Shown here: piece by piece, positions 26,770-34,669 of the stretch
How positions within the stretch are numbered: position 1 is the first letter of the stretch
How the letters are laid out: every line of letters starts with the position of its first letter
NCBI RefSeq assembly: GCF_947496875.1
Contig: NZ_CANMEH010000004.1
Coordinates: 1-64,000, forward strand
DNA length: 64,000 bases
Direction: 5' to 3'
Origin: an uncultured Paracoccus sp.
GTDB lineage: Bacteria; Pseudomonadota; Alphaproteobacteria; Rhodobacterales; Rhodobacteraceae
Notes under the pieces: generated by a model
What the model was told of the DNA's origin: nothing
The model's database searches: none
The model's input: the letters and a program-made list of their open reading frames with translations, nothing else
Translations under genes and position numbers: made by a program

Positions 26770-27822
26770 TCAGTCGGCCTTGTCCCACGGATAGCCCTGC
26801 TGGTCGCGCTGTTCGGCGTATTTGGTCAGCAGCGCCTTGTACTCGTCGACCAGGGCCTGCCCTTCCAGACCGGCGGCGTCGGCGCGCTGCACCCATTCGT
26901 CGATATAGGGCTGCCCCGCCTCGATCAGCTTCTGGCGGTCGGCATCGGACAGGGCCAGCACCGGGGTGCCCTTGTCCTTCAGGATCTGCACGGATTCGGC
27001 ATTCGCCTCGCCGAGGATCCGGCCGAATTCGTCGGCAAGCCCCTCGCCCGCGGTCAGCAGGGTCTGCTGCTGTTCGGGCGACAGCGCGTCGAAGCTGGCC
27101 TTGTTCATCAGCACGCCGAGCGCGCCGATCTGACCCCAGTTCAGTTCGGTGTAGCTGTCGAACACCTCGTCGAACTTCAGCGCCTTGACCAGATAGGGAT
27201 AGGTCTGGGTGCAGTCGATCAGGCCGGTTTCCAGACCTTGATAGGCCTCGTACACCGACATGTCGACGGGCGTGGCGCCGAGGTCGTTGAACACCTTGCC
27301 ATAGGCGCCGACGCCGCGGATCTTCAGCCCGTTCAGGTCGTCCAGGGTCTCGATCGTCTTGCCCTTGCAGCCGACCTGCACCGCCGAGGTGGTGTAGGTG
27401 CCGATATAGACCAGCCCCTGGTCGGCGAGGTTCTGCCGGACCTTTTCATTGGTGCGCATGATCTCGTCGATCGCCTTCATGCCAACCCAGGGATCGGCGT
27501 TGGGGATCGGCAGGTCGGCCAGGCCATAGGCGATCATGTCCTGCGGGAAATAGACGCCGATGACGCTGCCCAGGTCGGCGACGCCGTCGCGCAGCGACTG
27601 GACCGCCGCCTTTTCGGAGAACAGGGCGCCGCCCCACTGGACGTCGATGTTCAGGTCGCCGTTCGACAGTTCGCCGACCTCGTCGACGAACCACTGCGTG
27701 GCTTCGGCGCGAACGCCGCGGTTCGGACCGGCCTCGCCATAGATCAGCGTCGTGGCGGCAGACGCCGACGTCACGGCAAAGACCGATCCGGCAAGGATGG
27801 CGGCAGGCAAAGATATACGCAT
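26770..27822 (-). CDS. TRAP transporter solute-binding protein (DctP family)
   Basis: The protein has 350 residues. ATG 27822 follows GGAGG; the much longer frame upstream is not coding. The signal peptide MRISLPAAILAGSVFAVTSA ends at ASA, so the mature protein is periplasmic. Family features: GLKIRGVGAYGKVFNDLGATPV (ligand-binding Arg in KIRG), SVYEAYQGLETGLIDCTQTY and WGQIGALGVLMNKASFDAL. Proteins of this subgroup bind aromatic, branched or dicarboxylic acids; the exact ligand is not deducible. First gene of the TRAP-iclR transcript. Confidence 0.92.
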   Translation of the reverse strand: MRISLPAAILAGSVFAVTSASAATTLIYGEAGPNRGVRAEATQWFVDEVGELSNGDLNIDVQWGGALFSEKAAVQSLRDGVADLGSVIGVYFPQDMIAYGLADLPIPNADPWVGMKAIDEIMRTNEKVRQNLADQGLVYIGTYTTSAVQVGCKGKTIETLDDLNGLKIRGVGAYGKVFNDLGATPVDMSVYEAYQGLETGLIDCTQTYPYLVKALKFDEVFDSYTELNWGQIGALGVLMNKASFDALSPEQQQTLLTAGEGLADEFGRILGEANAESVQILKDKGTPVLALSDADRQKLIEAGQPYIDEWVQRADAAGLEGQALVDEYKALLTKYAEQRDQQGYPWDKAD

Positions 27823-27856
27823 TGATGATTCCTCCTTGTTCCAGATAATGGCACAA

Positions 27857-27875
27857 GGTTCCATCTGATGAAACC
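27857..27875. promoter_or_regulatory. Near-perfect palindrome upstream of dctP, candidate regulator operator
   Basis: GGTTCCATC-T-GATGAAACC has one mismatch between its 9-base arms. It lies 35-53 bases upstream of the dctP ATG (minus strand), a normal operator or promoter position. IclR-family regulators bind palindromes of this size, and one is encoded in the same transcript; that link is inference. Confidence 0.5.
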
Positions 27876-27905
27876 AAAAAGTTAACGCGTGCGTGATAAG
27901 GTGCC

Positions 27906-28778
27906 CTAGCGCTGCTGCCCGGGCCATCCGCACGGCCAGGGCGCGCGACCCGGATGGTCCCAGTCCGGCATGTCCAGCCAAGGATACCAGCAGATCCCCC
28001 GGACCGGCACCCCCGACAGGGCGATCTCGTCCCTGACGTGCTGCAACCACGCCCACCGGTCCGCCACATGCGGGAAACGCCGATGCGCCGCGGGCAGCCC
28101 CTGGTGCCAACCGGTCTCGGTGATCATCACGGGCAACTGATAGCGGTCGGCCACGGCACGCAGCACCCGGTGCAGTGGCTCGACAGCATGATGGGGATAA
28201 TAGTTCACCCCGACCATCTCGATCAGCCCGGTCGCGACCAGCGCGTCCGTGGCCCGGAACGCCGACGGGGCCAGATGATGGAACGGATCGCTGGTGGCAA
28301 AGCGGGGCCGGTCGGGCAGCATCGCCACGCTGGTCATCATGCGCCGGGCCACGTCGATCGCACGAGACGGCGTGATCCCCGACACCCGCCGGCCGACCGA
28401 GGGTTCGTTCACCGCGATGGCCCAGGCACCCGGCGGCAACGCCACGGCGCAGGCAATCGCATGAGCCGCCGCACGCGGCGGCAGGTCGAAATGACAGAAA
28501 TCCCACATCACCGGCAACCCGGCAGGGACCGCCTGCACCCGCGCAACGATGTCATGCCGCCAGGACAGGCCGTCGCGGGCGCCGGCAATCCCCTGCCCCA
28601 TTGCCGTGGCGTAATGGTGGCCCATGCCCGTCGGTGGCAGATGATCCGTCGAGTGCAGCAGGTCGTGCCCGTTCCAGTGCAGCCGGCCACATTCGAATCC
28701 TGCGACGATCGGCACGGGCCCGTCATTGCACGGTCCGAACCCGCGATGCGCGTCATCAATCCGCAGGGACAGGTTCAT
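27906..28778 (-). CDS. Glycoside-hydrolase-like (clan A) protein
   Basis: The protein has 290 residues. A (beta/alpha)8 clan-A glycosidase is suggested by AIAVNEPSVGRR (NEP: acid/base Glu) and LPVMITETGWHQG (ETG: nucleophile Glu), with GLSWRHDI, MWDFCHFDLPP and VGVNYYPHH in between, as in GH1-like proteins of COG2723. It is shorter than true beta-glucosidases (about 450) and has no signal peptide. Activity on a sugar is likely but unproven. It ends 84 bases before the dctP start on the same strand and diverges from the GntR regulator at 28937. Confidence 0.7.
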   Translation of the reverse strand: MNLSLRIDDAHRGFGPCNDGPVPIVAGFECGRLHWNGHDLLHSTDHLPPTGMGHHYATAMGQGIAGARDGLSWRHDIVARVQAVPAGLPVMWDFCHFDLPPRAAAHAIACAVALPPGAWAIAVNEPSVGRRVSGITPSRAIDVARRMMTSVAMLPDRPRFATSDPFHHLAPSAFRATDALVATGLIEMVGVNYYPHHAVEPLHRVLRAVADRYQLPVMITETGWHQGLPAAHRRFPHVADRWAWLQHVRDEIALSGVPVRGICWYPWLDMPDWDHPGRAPWPCGWPGQQR

Positions 28779-28936
28779 TCAGTCGCCTATAAGAACAAAG
28801 CAGGTACGGCAATTACGGCAGTCTGGCACCGAAGAAAAGGCGGCGCCCACGTTGCCAGTCGAGCCCTCACGGCCCGGGCACAGGAATGTAGACTAGTATG
28901 GAAGACCGCGTTAATCAGATCCCCGGGGAGATTCGG

Positions 28937-29620
28937 ATGAACGCATTCCATACTCTGACCGGCTTTGCGCCCGGCGCAGCGCAGATCTGCGACATGCTGC
29001 GCCAGCAGATCCTGCGGGGGATGCTGCGGCCCGGGACCCGCATGTCCGAAGTCGACGTGGCCGCCAGGGCGGGCACCAGCCGCCAGCCGGTCCGCGAGGC
29101 GTTCATTCGCCTGGCCGCAGAGGGGCTGGCCGATGTCCGCCCGCAGCGCGGAACCTACGTGACCATGATCTCGGCCCGGGCGGTGCTGTCGGCTCGCTTC
29201 GTGCGTGAGGCGATCGAGGCAGATGTCGTGGCCCTGCTCGCGTCGGACCCGCAGCCCGCAGCCGCCATTGAACGGGTGCGCGCCGCCCTGCAGGATCAGG
29301 CCAAAGCGGCGCAGGACGGGGATGCACATCGGTTCGTCGACCTCGACGACGCGTTCCACCGCGCCTTGGCGGAACTGGCGGGACAGGCCGAGGTCTGGAC
29401 GATTCTCGAGGATCTGAAATCGCACATGAACCGTGTCCGCCACATCACCGCGCGGCAGTCCGACCTGAGGCGGCTGGTCGACCAGCACGCCCGCATCGTC
29501 GACGCGATTGCCGCCGGCCAGGTCGAACCGGCCACGGCCGCCATGCGTACCCATCTGCGCCAGTTGCTGGCCGACCTGCCCGAGATCACGGCCGCCCACC
29601 CCGACTATTTCACCGAGTGA
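28937..29620 (+). CDS. GntR-family (FadR/FCD) transcriptional regulator
   Basis: The protein has 227 residues from ATG 28937, which has GGGGAG seven bases upstream; the earlier ATG 28898 has poorer spacing. Winged helix: LRQQILRGMLRPGTRMSEVD, VAARAGTSRQPVREAFIRLA. The C-terminal FCD domain is all-helical with metal/ligand-type residues (DLDDAFHRALAELAG, and H in MRTHLRQLL). Such proteins repress sugar-acid operons (UxuR/ExuR-like). It lies 20 bases upstream of the TRAP dctP and is probably co-transcribed, regulating the hexuronate cluster and itself. Confidence 0.92.
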   Translation: MNAFHTLTGFAPGAAQICDMLRQQILRGMLRPGTRMSEVDVAARAGTSRQPVREAFIRLAAEGLADVRPQRGTYVTMISARAVLSARFVREAIEADVVALLASDPQPAAAIERVRAALQDQAKAAQDGDAHRFVDLDDAFHRALAELAGQAEVWTILEDLKSHMNRVRHITARQSDLRRLVDQHARIVDAIAAGQVEPATAAMRTHLRQLLADLPEITAAHPDYFTE

Positions 29621-29640
29621 CATCCAAGGAGGACCCGACC

Positions 29641-30624
29641 ATGAATCTGACCCGTCGTACCTTTACCGCGCTGTCCGCCGGGCTGCTGTCGCTGCAGCTC
29701 GCCCTGCCCGCCGCGGCCGCCGAGACGACGCTGAAGCTGGGCCACCTGGCCAATGAGCAGAACAGCTGGCACAAGGCTGCCGTGAAATTCGGCGAAGAGC
29801 TGGCTGCCCTGACCGACGGCCGCATCGAGGTTCAGGTGTTCCCGAACGAATCGCTCGGCAAGGAACTGGACCTGATCAACGGCATGCAGCTTGGCACCGC
29901 CGACATGACGATCACCGGCGAGAGCCTGCAGAACTGGGCGCCGAAGGCCGCGCTGCTGGCGGTTCCCTATGCCTATCCGTCGCTTGAAAAGATGGACGAG
30001 GTCGCGTCGGGGCCGATCGGGGACGAGATCGAGGAAGAGATCATCGCCAAGGCGCAGATCCGGCCGATCGCCTATTTCGCCCGCGGTCCCCGCAACCTGA
30101 CGTCCAACCGCGAGATCATGACCCCCGACGATCTGAACGGGCTGAAGCTGCGGGTTCCCAACGTTCCGCTGTTCCTCAAGACGTGGGAAGCGATGGGCGC
30201 CGCCCCCACCCCGATGGCGTTCAGCGAGGTATTCACGTCGCTGCAGAACGGCACGATCGACGCCCAGGAGAACCCGCTGGCGCTGATCGAATCCGCCAAG
30301 TTCAACGAGGTGCAGGACTTCGTGAACCGGACCGAGCACGTCCGGTCGTGGATCTACCTGACGATCTCCGAGATGGCGTGGAACAAGCTGTCGGACGAGG
30401 ACAAGGAGGCCGTGATGGAGGCCGCGCGCCGCGCCCAGGAATACGAGCGCGAGCTGTTCCTGGCCGATGAGCAGAGCCTGGAACAGACCCTGAAGGATGG
30501 CGGCATGACCTTCGTCGACAGCGACAAGGCCGCGTTTGCCGCCGCCGCGCGCGACGCCGTGCTGAACAACGTCTCGGCCGACATCAAGCCGACGGTCGAA
30601 GAGCTGTTCGCGGCCCAGGACTGA
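29641..30624 (+). CDS. TRAP transporter solute-binding protein (DctP family), sugar-acid cluster
   Basis: The protein has 327 residues. ATG 29641 has AAGGAGG upstream and starts a signal peptide that includes an RR pair (MNLTRRTFTALSAGLLSLQL, cleavage near AAA), so Sec or Tat export is possible. Family features: KLGHLANEQNSWHKAAVKFG, GLKLRVPNVPLFLKTWEAMG (ligand Arg in KLRVP), and TSLQNGTIDAQENPLALI (conserved Q-E-N-P). The Q-x-N-P type is common in binding proteins for hexuronates and aldonates. A hairpin follows the stop. Confidence 0.94.
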   Translation: MNLTRRTFTALSAGLLSLQLALPAAAAETTLKLGHLANEQNSWHKAAVKFGEELAALTDGRIEVQVFPNESLGKELDLINGMQLGTADMTITGESLQNWAPKAALLAVPYAYPSLEKMDEVASGPIGDEIEEEIIAKAQIRPIAYFARGPRNLTSNREIMTPDDLNGLKLRVPNVPLFLKTWEAMGAAPTPMAFSEVFTSLQNGTIDAQENPLALIESAKFNEVQDFVNRTEHVRSWIYLTISEMAWNKLSDEDKEAVMEAARRAQEYERELFLADEQSLEQTLKDGGMTFVDSDKAAFAAAARDAVLNNVSADIKPTVEELFAAQD

Positions 30625-30635
30625 CCGGCCGCCTT

Positions 30636-30661
30636 GGGGGCGCGCCATCCGCGGCGCCCCC
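30636..30661 (+). terminator. Intra-operon hairpin after dctP
   Basis: GGGGGCGC (30636-30643) and GCGCCCCC (30654-30661) enclose a 10-base loop and are followed by TTT, 12 bases after the dctP stop and before dctQ. A partial terminator or stabiliser that would favour binding-protein expression over the permease. Confidence 0.6.
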
Positions 30662-30688
30662 TTTCCGACACACCCGAGGAAAGCACCG

Positions 30689-31192
30689 ATGGACCGAGCC
30701 GCCGCCCTGATCCGCGCCCTGCTGCGCGTCGCCACCGGGTTGTCGTTTGCCGTGCTGATGGCTGCGGTGCTGCTGCAGGTGTTCGCGCGAACCTTCCTCG
30801 GGTCGTCCCCGGTGTGGACCGAGGAACTGACCCGTTTCGCGCTGCTGTACCTCGCCGCATTCGGCACCGCCCTGTCATTGTCGACAGGCGACCTGGTGAA
30901 TGTCGATCTGGTCAGCGAGTCGCTGCCGGGGCGGTCGCCCTGGATGCTGCGGCTGGTCTCGGCCCTGATCACGCTGGGCTTCTGCCTCGTGCTGATCTGG
31001 CCGGCGTGGCGGTTCACCGCGATCGGCGCGATGCAGGGCTCGCCCGCACTGGGCCTGAAGATGAGCTGGATCCACGCCGCGGTGCTGCTGATGCTGGCGG
31101 CGCTGGCGCTGGCCGCGGCGATCCGCGTCGCGGGGATGCTGCGCGGTACGACGGACGGCCTGCCTGAACACGCGCCGGGAGAAATCGAATGA
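30689..31192 (+). CDS. TRAP transporter small permease subunit (DctQ type)
   Basis: The protein has 167 residues with four membrane spans. GAGGAAAG lies upstream of ATG 30689. Family features: VFARTFLGSSPVWTEELTRF (periplasmic loop with conserved W-x-E-E) and GTALSLSTGDLVNVDLV. Its stop overlaps the dctM ATG (ATGA at 31189), so the two permease subunits are translationally coupled. Confidence 0.92.
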   Translation: MDRAAALIRALLRVATGLSFAVLMAAVLLQVFARTFLGSSPVWTEELTRFALLYLAAFGTALSLSTGDLVNVDLVSESLPGRSPWMLRLVSALITLGFCLVLIWPAWRFTAIGAMQGSPALGLKMSWIHAAVLLMLAALALAAAIRVAGMLRGTTDGLPEHAPGEIE

Positions 31193-32463
31193 GCCTTGCG
31201 ATCCTCGCCCTGACGTTCCTGGCCGGGCTGGTCATCGGACTGCCGGTTGCGGTGACGCTGGGGGTGTCGTCCCTCGCCTACATCGTCTCGGCGGGTCTGC
31301 CGCTGGTCGTTATCCCGCAGAAGATCTATGCCGGCATCGACGTCTTCGTCCTGCTGTGCATCCCCGGCTTCATCCTGGCCGGCAACCTGATGAATGGCGG
31401 CGGCATCACCGAACGCATCATCCGCTTTGCCCAGGCGATGGTGGGGTGGATGCGCGGCGGGCTGGGCCTGACCAACGTCGCATCCTCCATGTTGTTCGGC
31501 GGCATCTCCGGCACCGCGGTCGCCGACGCCGCGTCCATCGGCGGGATGATGATCCCCGGCATGAAGCGCGCGGGCTACCCGGCCGATTTCTCGGCCGCCG
31601 TCACCGCCGCGTCGTCCACCGTGGGGCCCATCATTCCGCCCTCGGTGCCGATGATCATCGTCGGCTCCCTGTCCGGCATTTCGGTGGGCAAGATGTTCAT
31701 CGCCGGTGCCCTGCCCGGCATCCTGCTGGGTGTGGCGATGATGGTCACCACCTACATCATTTCGGTCCGCCGCAACTTTCCGCGCCAGGCGTGGCAGGGC
31801 TGGGCAGAGCTTGGCCGCTCGTTCATCGGCGCGTTCTGGGCGCTGGCGATGACGGCGCTGATCGTCGGCGGCATGCTGACCGGCTACGTGACCCCGACCG
31901 AAACCGCGGTCGTCGCCTCGGTCTACGCGGTCATCGTGGGCGCCTTCGTCTATCGCGAACTGCCGCTGGCGCGCGTGCCCAAGATCATCACCGACAGCGC
32001 CGTGTCCTCGGCCGCGATCCTGTTCCTGGTCGGCACCGCCAACGTGTTCGGATGGATCCTGGTCAGCGAGCAGATCCCGCAGATGATCGCCGGCGCCGTG
32101 CTGTCGGTGACCGACAACAAGTTCCTGGTGATCCTGCTGATCAACATCGTGCTGCTGTTCGTCGGCATGTTCATGGAAACGATCGCCGCGCTGATCATCC
32201 TGTTCGTGCCGCTGCTGACACTGGCGCAGGGCGTGGGGATCGACCCGCTGCACTTCGCGGTGTTCGCGGTGCTGAACCTGATGATCGGCCTGACCACGCC
32301 GCCGGTCGGGGTCTGCCTGTTCGTCTGCGCCAATATTGCCCGGCTGCCGCTGGGGCCGGTGATCCGGGCGCTGGTCCCCTATCTGGTGACCAACTTCATC
32401 GTCCTGCTGCTGGTGTCCTACATCCCCGCGATCTCGACCTGGCTGCCCTCGTTGATGGATTGA
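31189..32463 (+). CDS. TRAP transporter large permease subunit (DctM type)
   Basis: The protein has 424 residues, many membrane spans. Family features: LCIPGFILAGNLMNGGGITE, GGISGTAVADAASIGGMMIP, STVGPIIPPSVPMIIVGSLS and GLTTPPVGVCLFVCANIA. It forms the ion-driven channel of the second TRAP system. The dehydrogenase gene starts five bases after its stop, so the transporter and catabolic genes share one transcript. Confidence 0.95.
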   Translation: MSLAILALTFLAGLVIGLPVAVTLGVSSLAYIVSAGLPLVVIPQKIYAGIDVFVLLCIPGFILAGNLMNGGGITERIIRFAQAMVGWMRGGLGLTNVASSMLFGGISGTAVADAASIGGMMIPGMKRAGYPADFSAAVTAASSTVGPIIPPSVPMIIVGSLSGISVGKMFIAGALPGILLGVAMMVTTYIISVRRNFPRQAWQGWAELGRSFIGAFWALAMTALIVGGMLTGYVTPTETAVVASVYAVIVGAFVYRELPLARVPKIITDSAVSSAAILFLVGTANVFGWILVSEQIPQMIAGAVLSVTDNKFLVILLINIVLLFVGMFMETIAALIILFVPLLTLAQGVGIDPLHFAVFAVLNLMIGLTTPPVGVCLFVCANIARLPLGPVIRALVPYLVTNFIVLLLVSYIPAISTWLPSLMD

Positions 32464-32468
32464 CCCTC

Positions 32469-33506
32469 ATGACCGACCTTGCCTGCCGCCTGCACGCCGC
32501 CCACGACCTGCGCATCGAAGACGCGCCGGCCGTCCAGCCCGACCGCGGCGATGTCGTGGTGCGGGTGCTGCGGGGCGGCATCTGCGGATCCGACCTGCAT
32601 TACTATCACGACGGCGGCTTCGGGCCGATCCGCGTGCGCGAGCCGATCATCCTGGGGCATGAGGCCGCCGGCATGGTCGAACAGGCGCCCGAGGGATCGG
32701 GTCTGACACAAGGCCAGCTCGTCGCCCTGTCGCCGTCGCGGCCCTGCGCGGAATGCGCGTTCTGCCGGCAGGGAATGGAGCGTCACTGCCTGAACATGCG
32801 CTTCAACGGCAGCGCGATGCGCGTCCCCCACGAACAGGGGCTGTTCCGCAGCCGCATCGCCCATCCGGCGGCGCAGTGCATTCCGCTACCCCATGGCGCC
32901 ACCGCCGCCGCCGCGGCCGGGGCCGAGCCGCTGGCCGTCTGCCTGCACGCGCTGAGCCACGCGCCCGATCTCGCCGGCGCCCGGGTGCTGGTCACCGGCG
33001 CCGGGCCGATCGGGGCGATCTGCGTCGCCCTGGCCCGGCTGCGCGGCGCCGCCGAGATCGTGGCGACGGACGTCCAGGACTTCACCCTGGCCATCTCCCG
33101 CCGCATGGGCGCGGATCACGCCATCAACGTCGCCACCGCGCCCGATGGTCTGGCAGACTGGCAGGGCGGCAAGGGGCGGTTCGACGTGGTGCTGGAATGC
33201 TCGGCCAATCCGCAGGCCATCGCCCAGGCGATCACGGTCCTGCGGCCCCAGGGCACGCTGGTCCAGATCGGCGTGGCCGGCACCGTGCCGCTGCCGCTGA
33301 ACCTGATCGTGTCGAAGGAAATACGGATGGTCGGCACGCATCGATTCGACCGTGAATACGCCGAGGCGGTGGCCCTGATCGGATCCGGCCGGATCGACCT
33401 GTCGCCGATGGTGACCGACGTCCTGCCGGCGGCGGATGCGGTGCGCGCCTTCGATCTGGCCAGCGACCGCAGCCGCGCGGTCAAGGTCCAGCTTGATTTC
33501 ACCTGA
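32469..33506 (+). CDS. Zinc-dependent sugar/sugar-acid dehydrogenase (L-idonate 5-dehydrogenase type)
   Basis: The protein has 345 residues, a medium-chain dehydrogenase. Catalytic zinc ligands: Cys in GGICGSDLHYYHDGGFGPIR and His in ILGHEAAGMV. Structural zinc: four cysteines in PCAECAFCRQGMERHCLN. NAD(P)-binding VTGAGPIGAICVALAR. The segment HYYHDGGFGPIRVREP and IRMVGTHRFDREYAEAV are characteristic of L-idonate 5-dehydrogenase. It likely interconverts an aldonate and its keto form in the imported sugar-acid pathway. Its stop overlaps the next start by one base (TGATG). Confidence 0.88.
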   Translation: MTDLACRLHAAHDLRIEDAPAVQPDRGDVVVRVLRGGICGSDLHYYHDGGFGPIRVREPIILGHEAAGMVEQAPEGSGLTQGQLVALSPSRPCAECAFCRQGMERHCLNMRFNGSAMRVPHEQGLFRSRIAHPAAQCIPLPHGATAAAAAGAEPLAVCLHALSHAPDLAGARVLVTGAGPIGAICVALARLRGAAEIVATDVQDFTLAISRRMGADHAINVATAPDGLADWQGGKGRFDVVLECSANPQAIAQAITVLRPQGTLVQIGVAGTVPLPLNLIVSKEIRMVGTHRFDREYAEAVALIGSGRIDLSPMVTDVLPAADAVRAFDLASDRSRAVKVQLDFT

Positions 33507-34657
33507 TGCCGGCGGTCTTCACCGAGATCGAGGACCTGCGCCGCCTGCATCAGGCGCGGGTGCCGCGGATGTTCTACGACTATGTCGACGTGGGCGCCTG
33601 GACCGGCCAGACCTATGCCGAGAACCGTGCCGATTTCCGCGACATCCGCTTTCGCCAGCGGGTCGCCCGCGACATCTCGACCCGCAGCCTGTCGACCACG
33701 ATGATGGACCAGCCGGTGTCGATGCCGGTCGCGCTGGCCCCGGTCGGCCTGCTGGGGATGCAGCATCCCGACGGCGAGATCCATGCCGCCCGGGCGGCCC
33801 GCGCACGCGGCGTGCCCTACACGATGTCGACGATGTCGATGGCCTCGCTGGAAGACATTGCCGAGGCGACCGGCGCGCCGTTCTGGTTTCAGCTCTACAC
33901 GCTGCGCGACGAGGATTTCCTGGACGACATCCTGGACCGCGCCCGCCGCGCCGGGGTCAGCGTGCTGGTGCTGACGCTGGACCTGACCATCCAGGGGCAG
34001 CGCCACAAGGATCTGAAGAACCGGATGACCGCGCCGCCGCGGCTGACCCTGCCGAACCTGATCGACATCGCGCTACACCCCCGCTGGGCATTCGGGATGC
34101 TGCGCACCCGCCGGCGCAGCTTCGGCAACATCGTCGGCCATGCCCGGGGGGTGGACAGCCTGGGCGACCTGATGGACTGGACGTCGCGCCAGTTCGACCC
34201 CCGGCTCGACTGGGCGCGGGTCGAGGACATCGTCCGCCGCTGGGGCGGAAAGGTGATCCTGAAGGGCATCAACGACCCCGAGGATGCGCGCCGAGCGCTG
34301 GACACCGGGGCCGATTCGCTGCTCGTTTCCAATCACGGCGGACGCCAGCTGGACGGCGCGGCCTCAACGATCCGGGCGCTGCCCTCCATCCTGCGGGCGG
34401 TGGATGGCCGAATGCCGGTCTATCTCGACGGGGGCATCCAGTCCGGGCAGGAGGCGCTGAAGGCGATCGCACGGGGTGCCGCGGGCGTGTTCATCGGGCG
34501 CGCCTACACCTATGGCCTGGGTGCCATGGGGCAGAAGGGTGTCGAGACGGCCATCGACATCATCCGCCGCGAGATGGACCTGACCATGGCGCTGTGCGGC
34601 ATCAACGACATTCGCGACGTGGGCCCCGACATGCTCTGGTCCGACGATCTGGCCTGA
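33506..34657 (+). CDS. FMN-dependent alpha-hydroxy-acid dehydrogenase (LldD-like)
   Basis: The protein has 383 residues, the usual size for L-lactate dehydrogenase/glycolate-oxidase family flavoenzymes. Features: FYDYVDVGAWTGQTYAENRA, VALAPVGLLGMQHPDGE, WFQLYTLRDEDF, VLTLDLTIQGQRHKDLKN (normally D-x-P-x-x-G-x-R), WGGKVILKGI (FMN Lys), and SNHGGRQLDGAASTI with the catalytic His. It oxidises a 2-hydroxy acid and reduces the quinone pool. Within a hexuronate cluster the substrate may be an aldonate-derived hydroxy acid and not lactate; that is inference. Confidence 0.9.
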   Translation: MPAVFTEIEDLRRLHQARVPRMFYDYVDVGAWTGQTYAENRADFRDIRFRQRVARDISTRSLSTTMMDQPVSMPVALAPVGLLGMQHPDGEIHAARAARARGVPYTMSTMSMASLEDIAEATGAPFWFQLYTLRDEDFLDDILDRARRAGVSVLVLTLDLTIQGQRHKDLKNRMTAPPRLTLPNLIDIALHPRWAFGMLRTRRRSFGNIVGHARGVDSLGDLMDWTSRQFDPRLDWARVEDIVRRWGGKVILKGINDPEDARRALDTGADSLLVSNHGGRQLDGAASTIRALPSILRAVDGRMPVYLDGGIQSGQEALKAIARGAAGVFIGRAYTYGLGAMGQKGVETAIDIIRREMDLTMALCGINDIRDVGPDMLWSDDLA

Positions 34658-34669
34658 AGGAGAGTTTCG

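Noticed and set aside
27823..28507. N-terminal extension of the TRAP receptor at 26770 into the upstream gene
   Set aside because: The true start at 27822 has GGAGG and a signal peptide; the extension lies inside the glycosidase-like gene.
29605..32253. 882-codon minus-strand frame opposite the TRAP operon
   Set aside because: His/Asp/Gln-rich shadow typical of reverse-read membrane genes.
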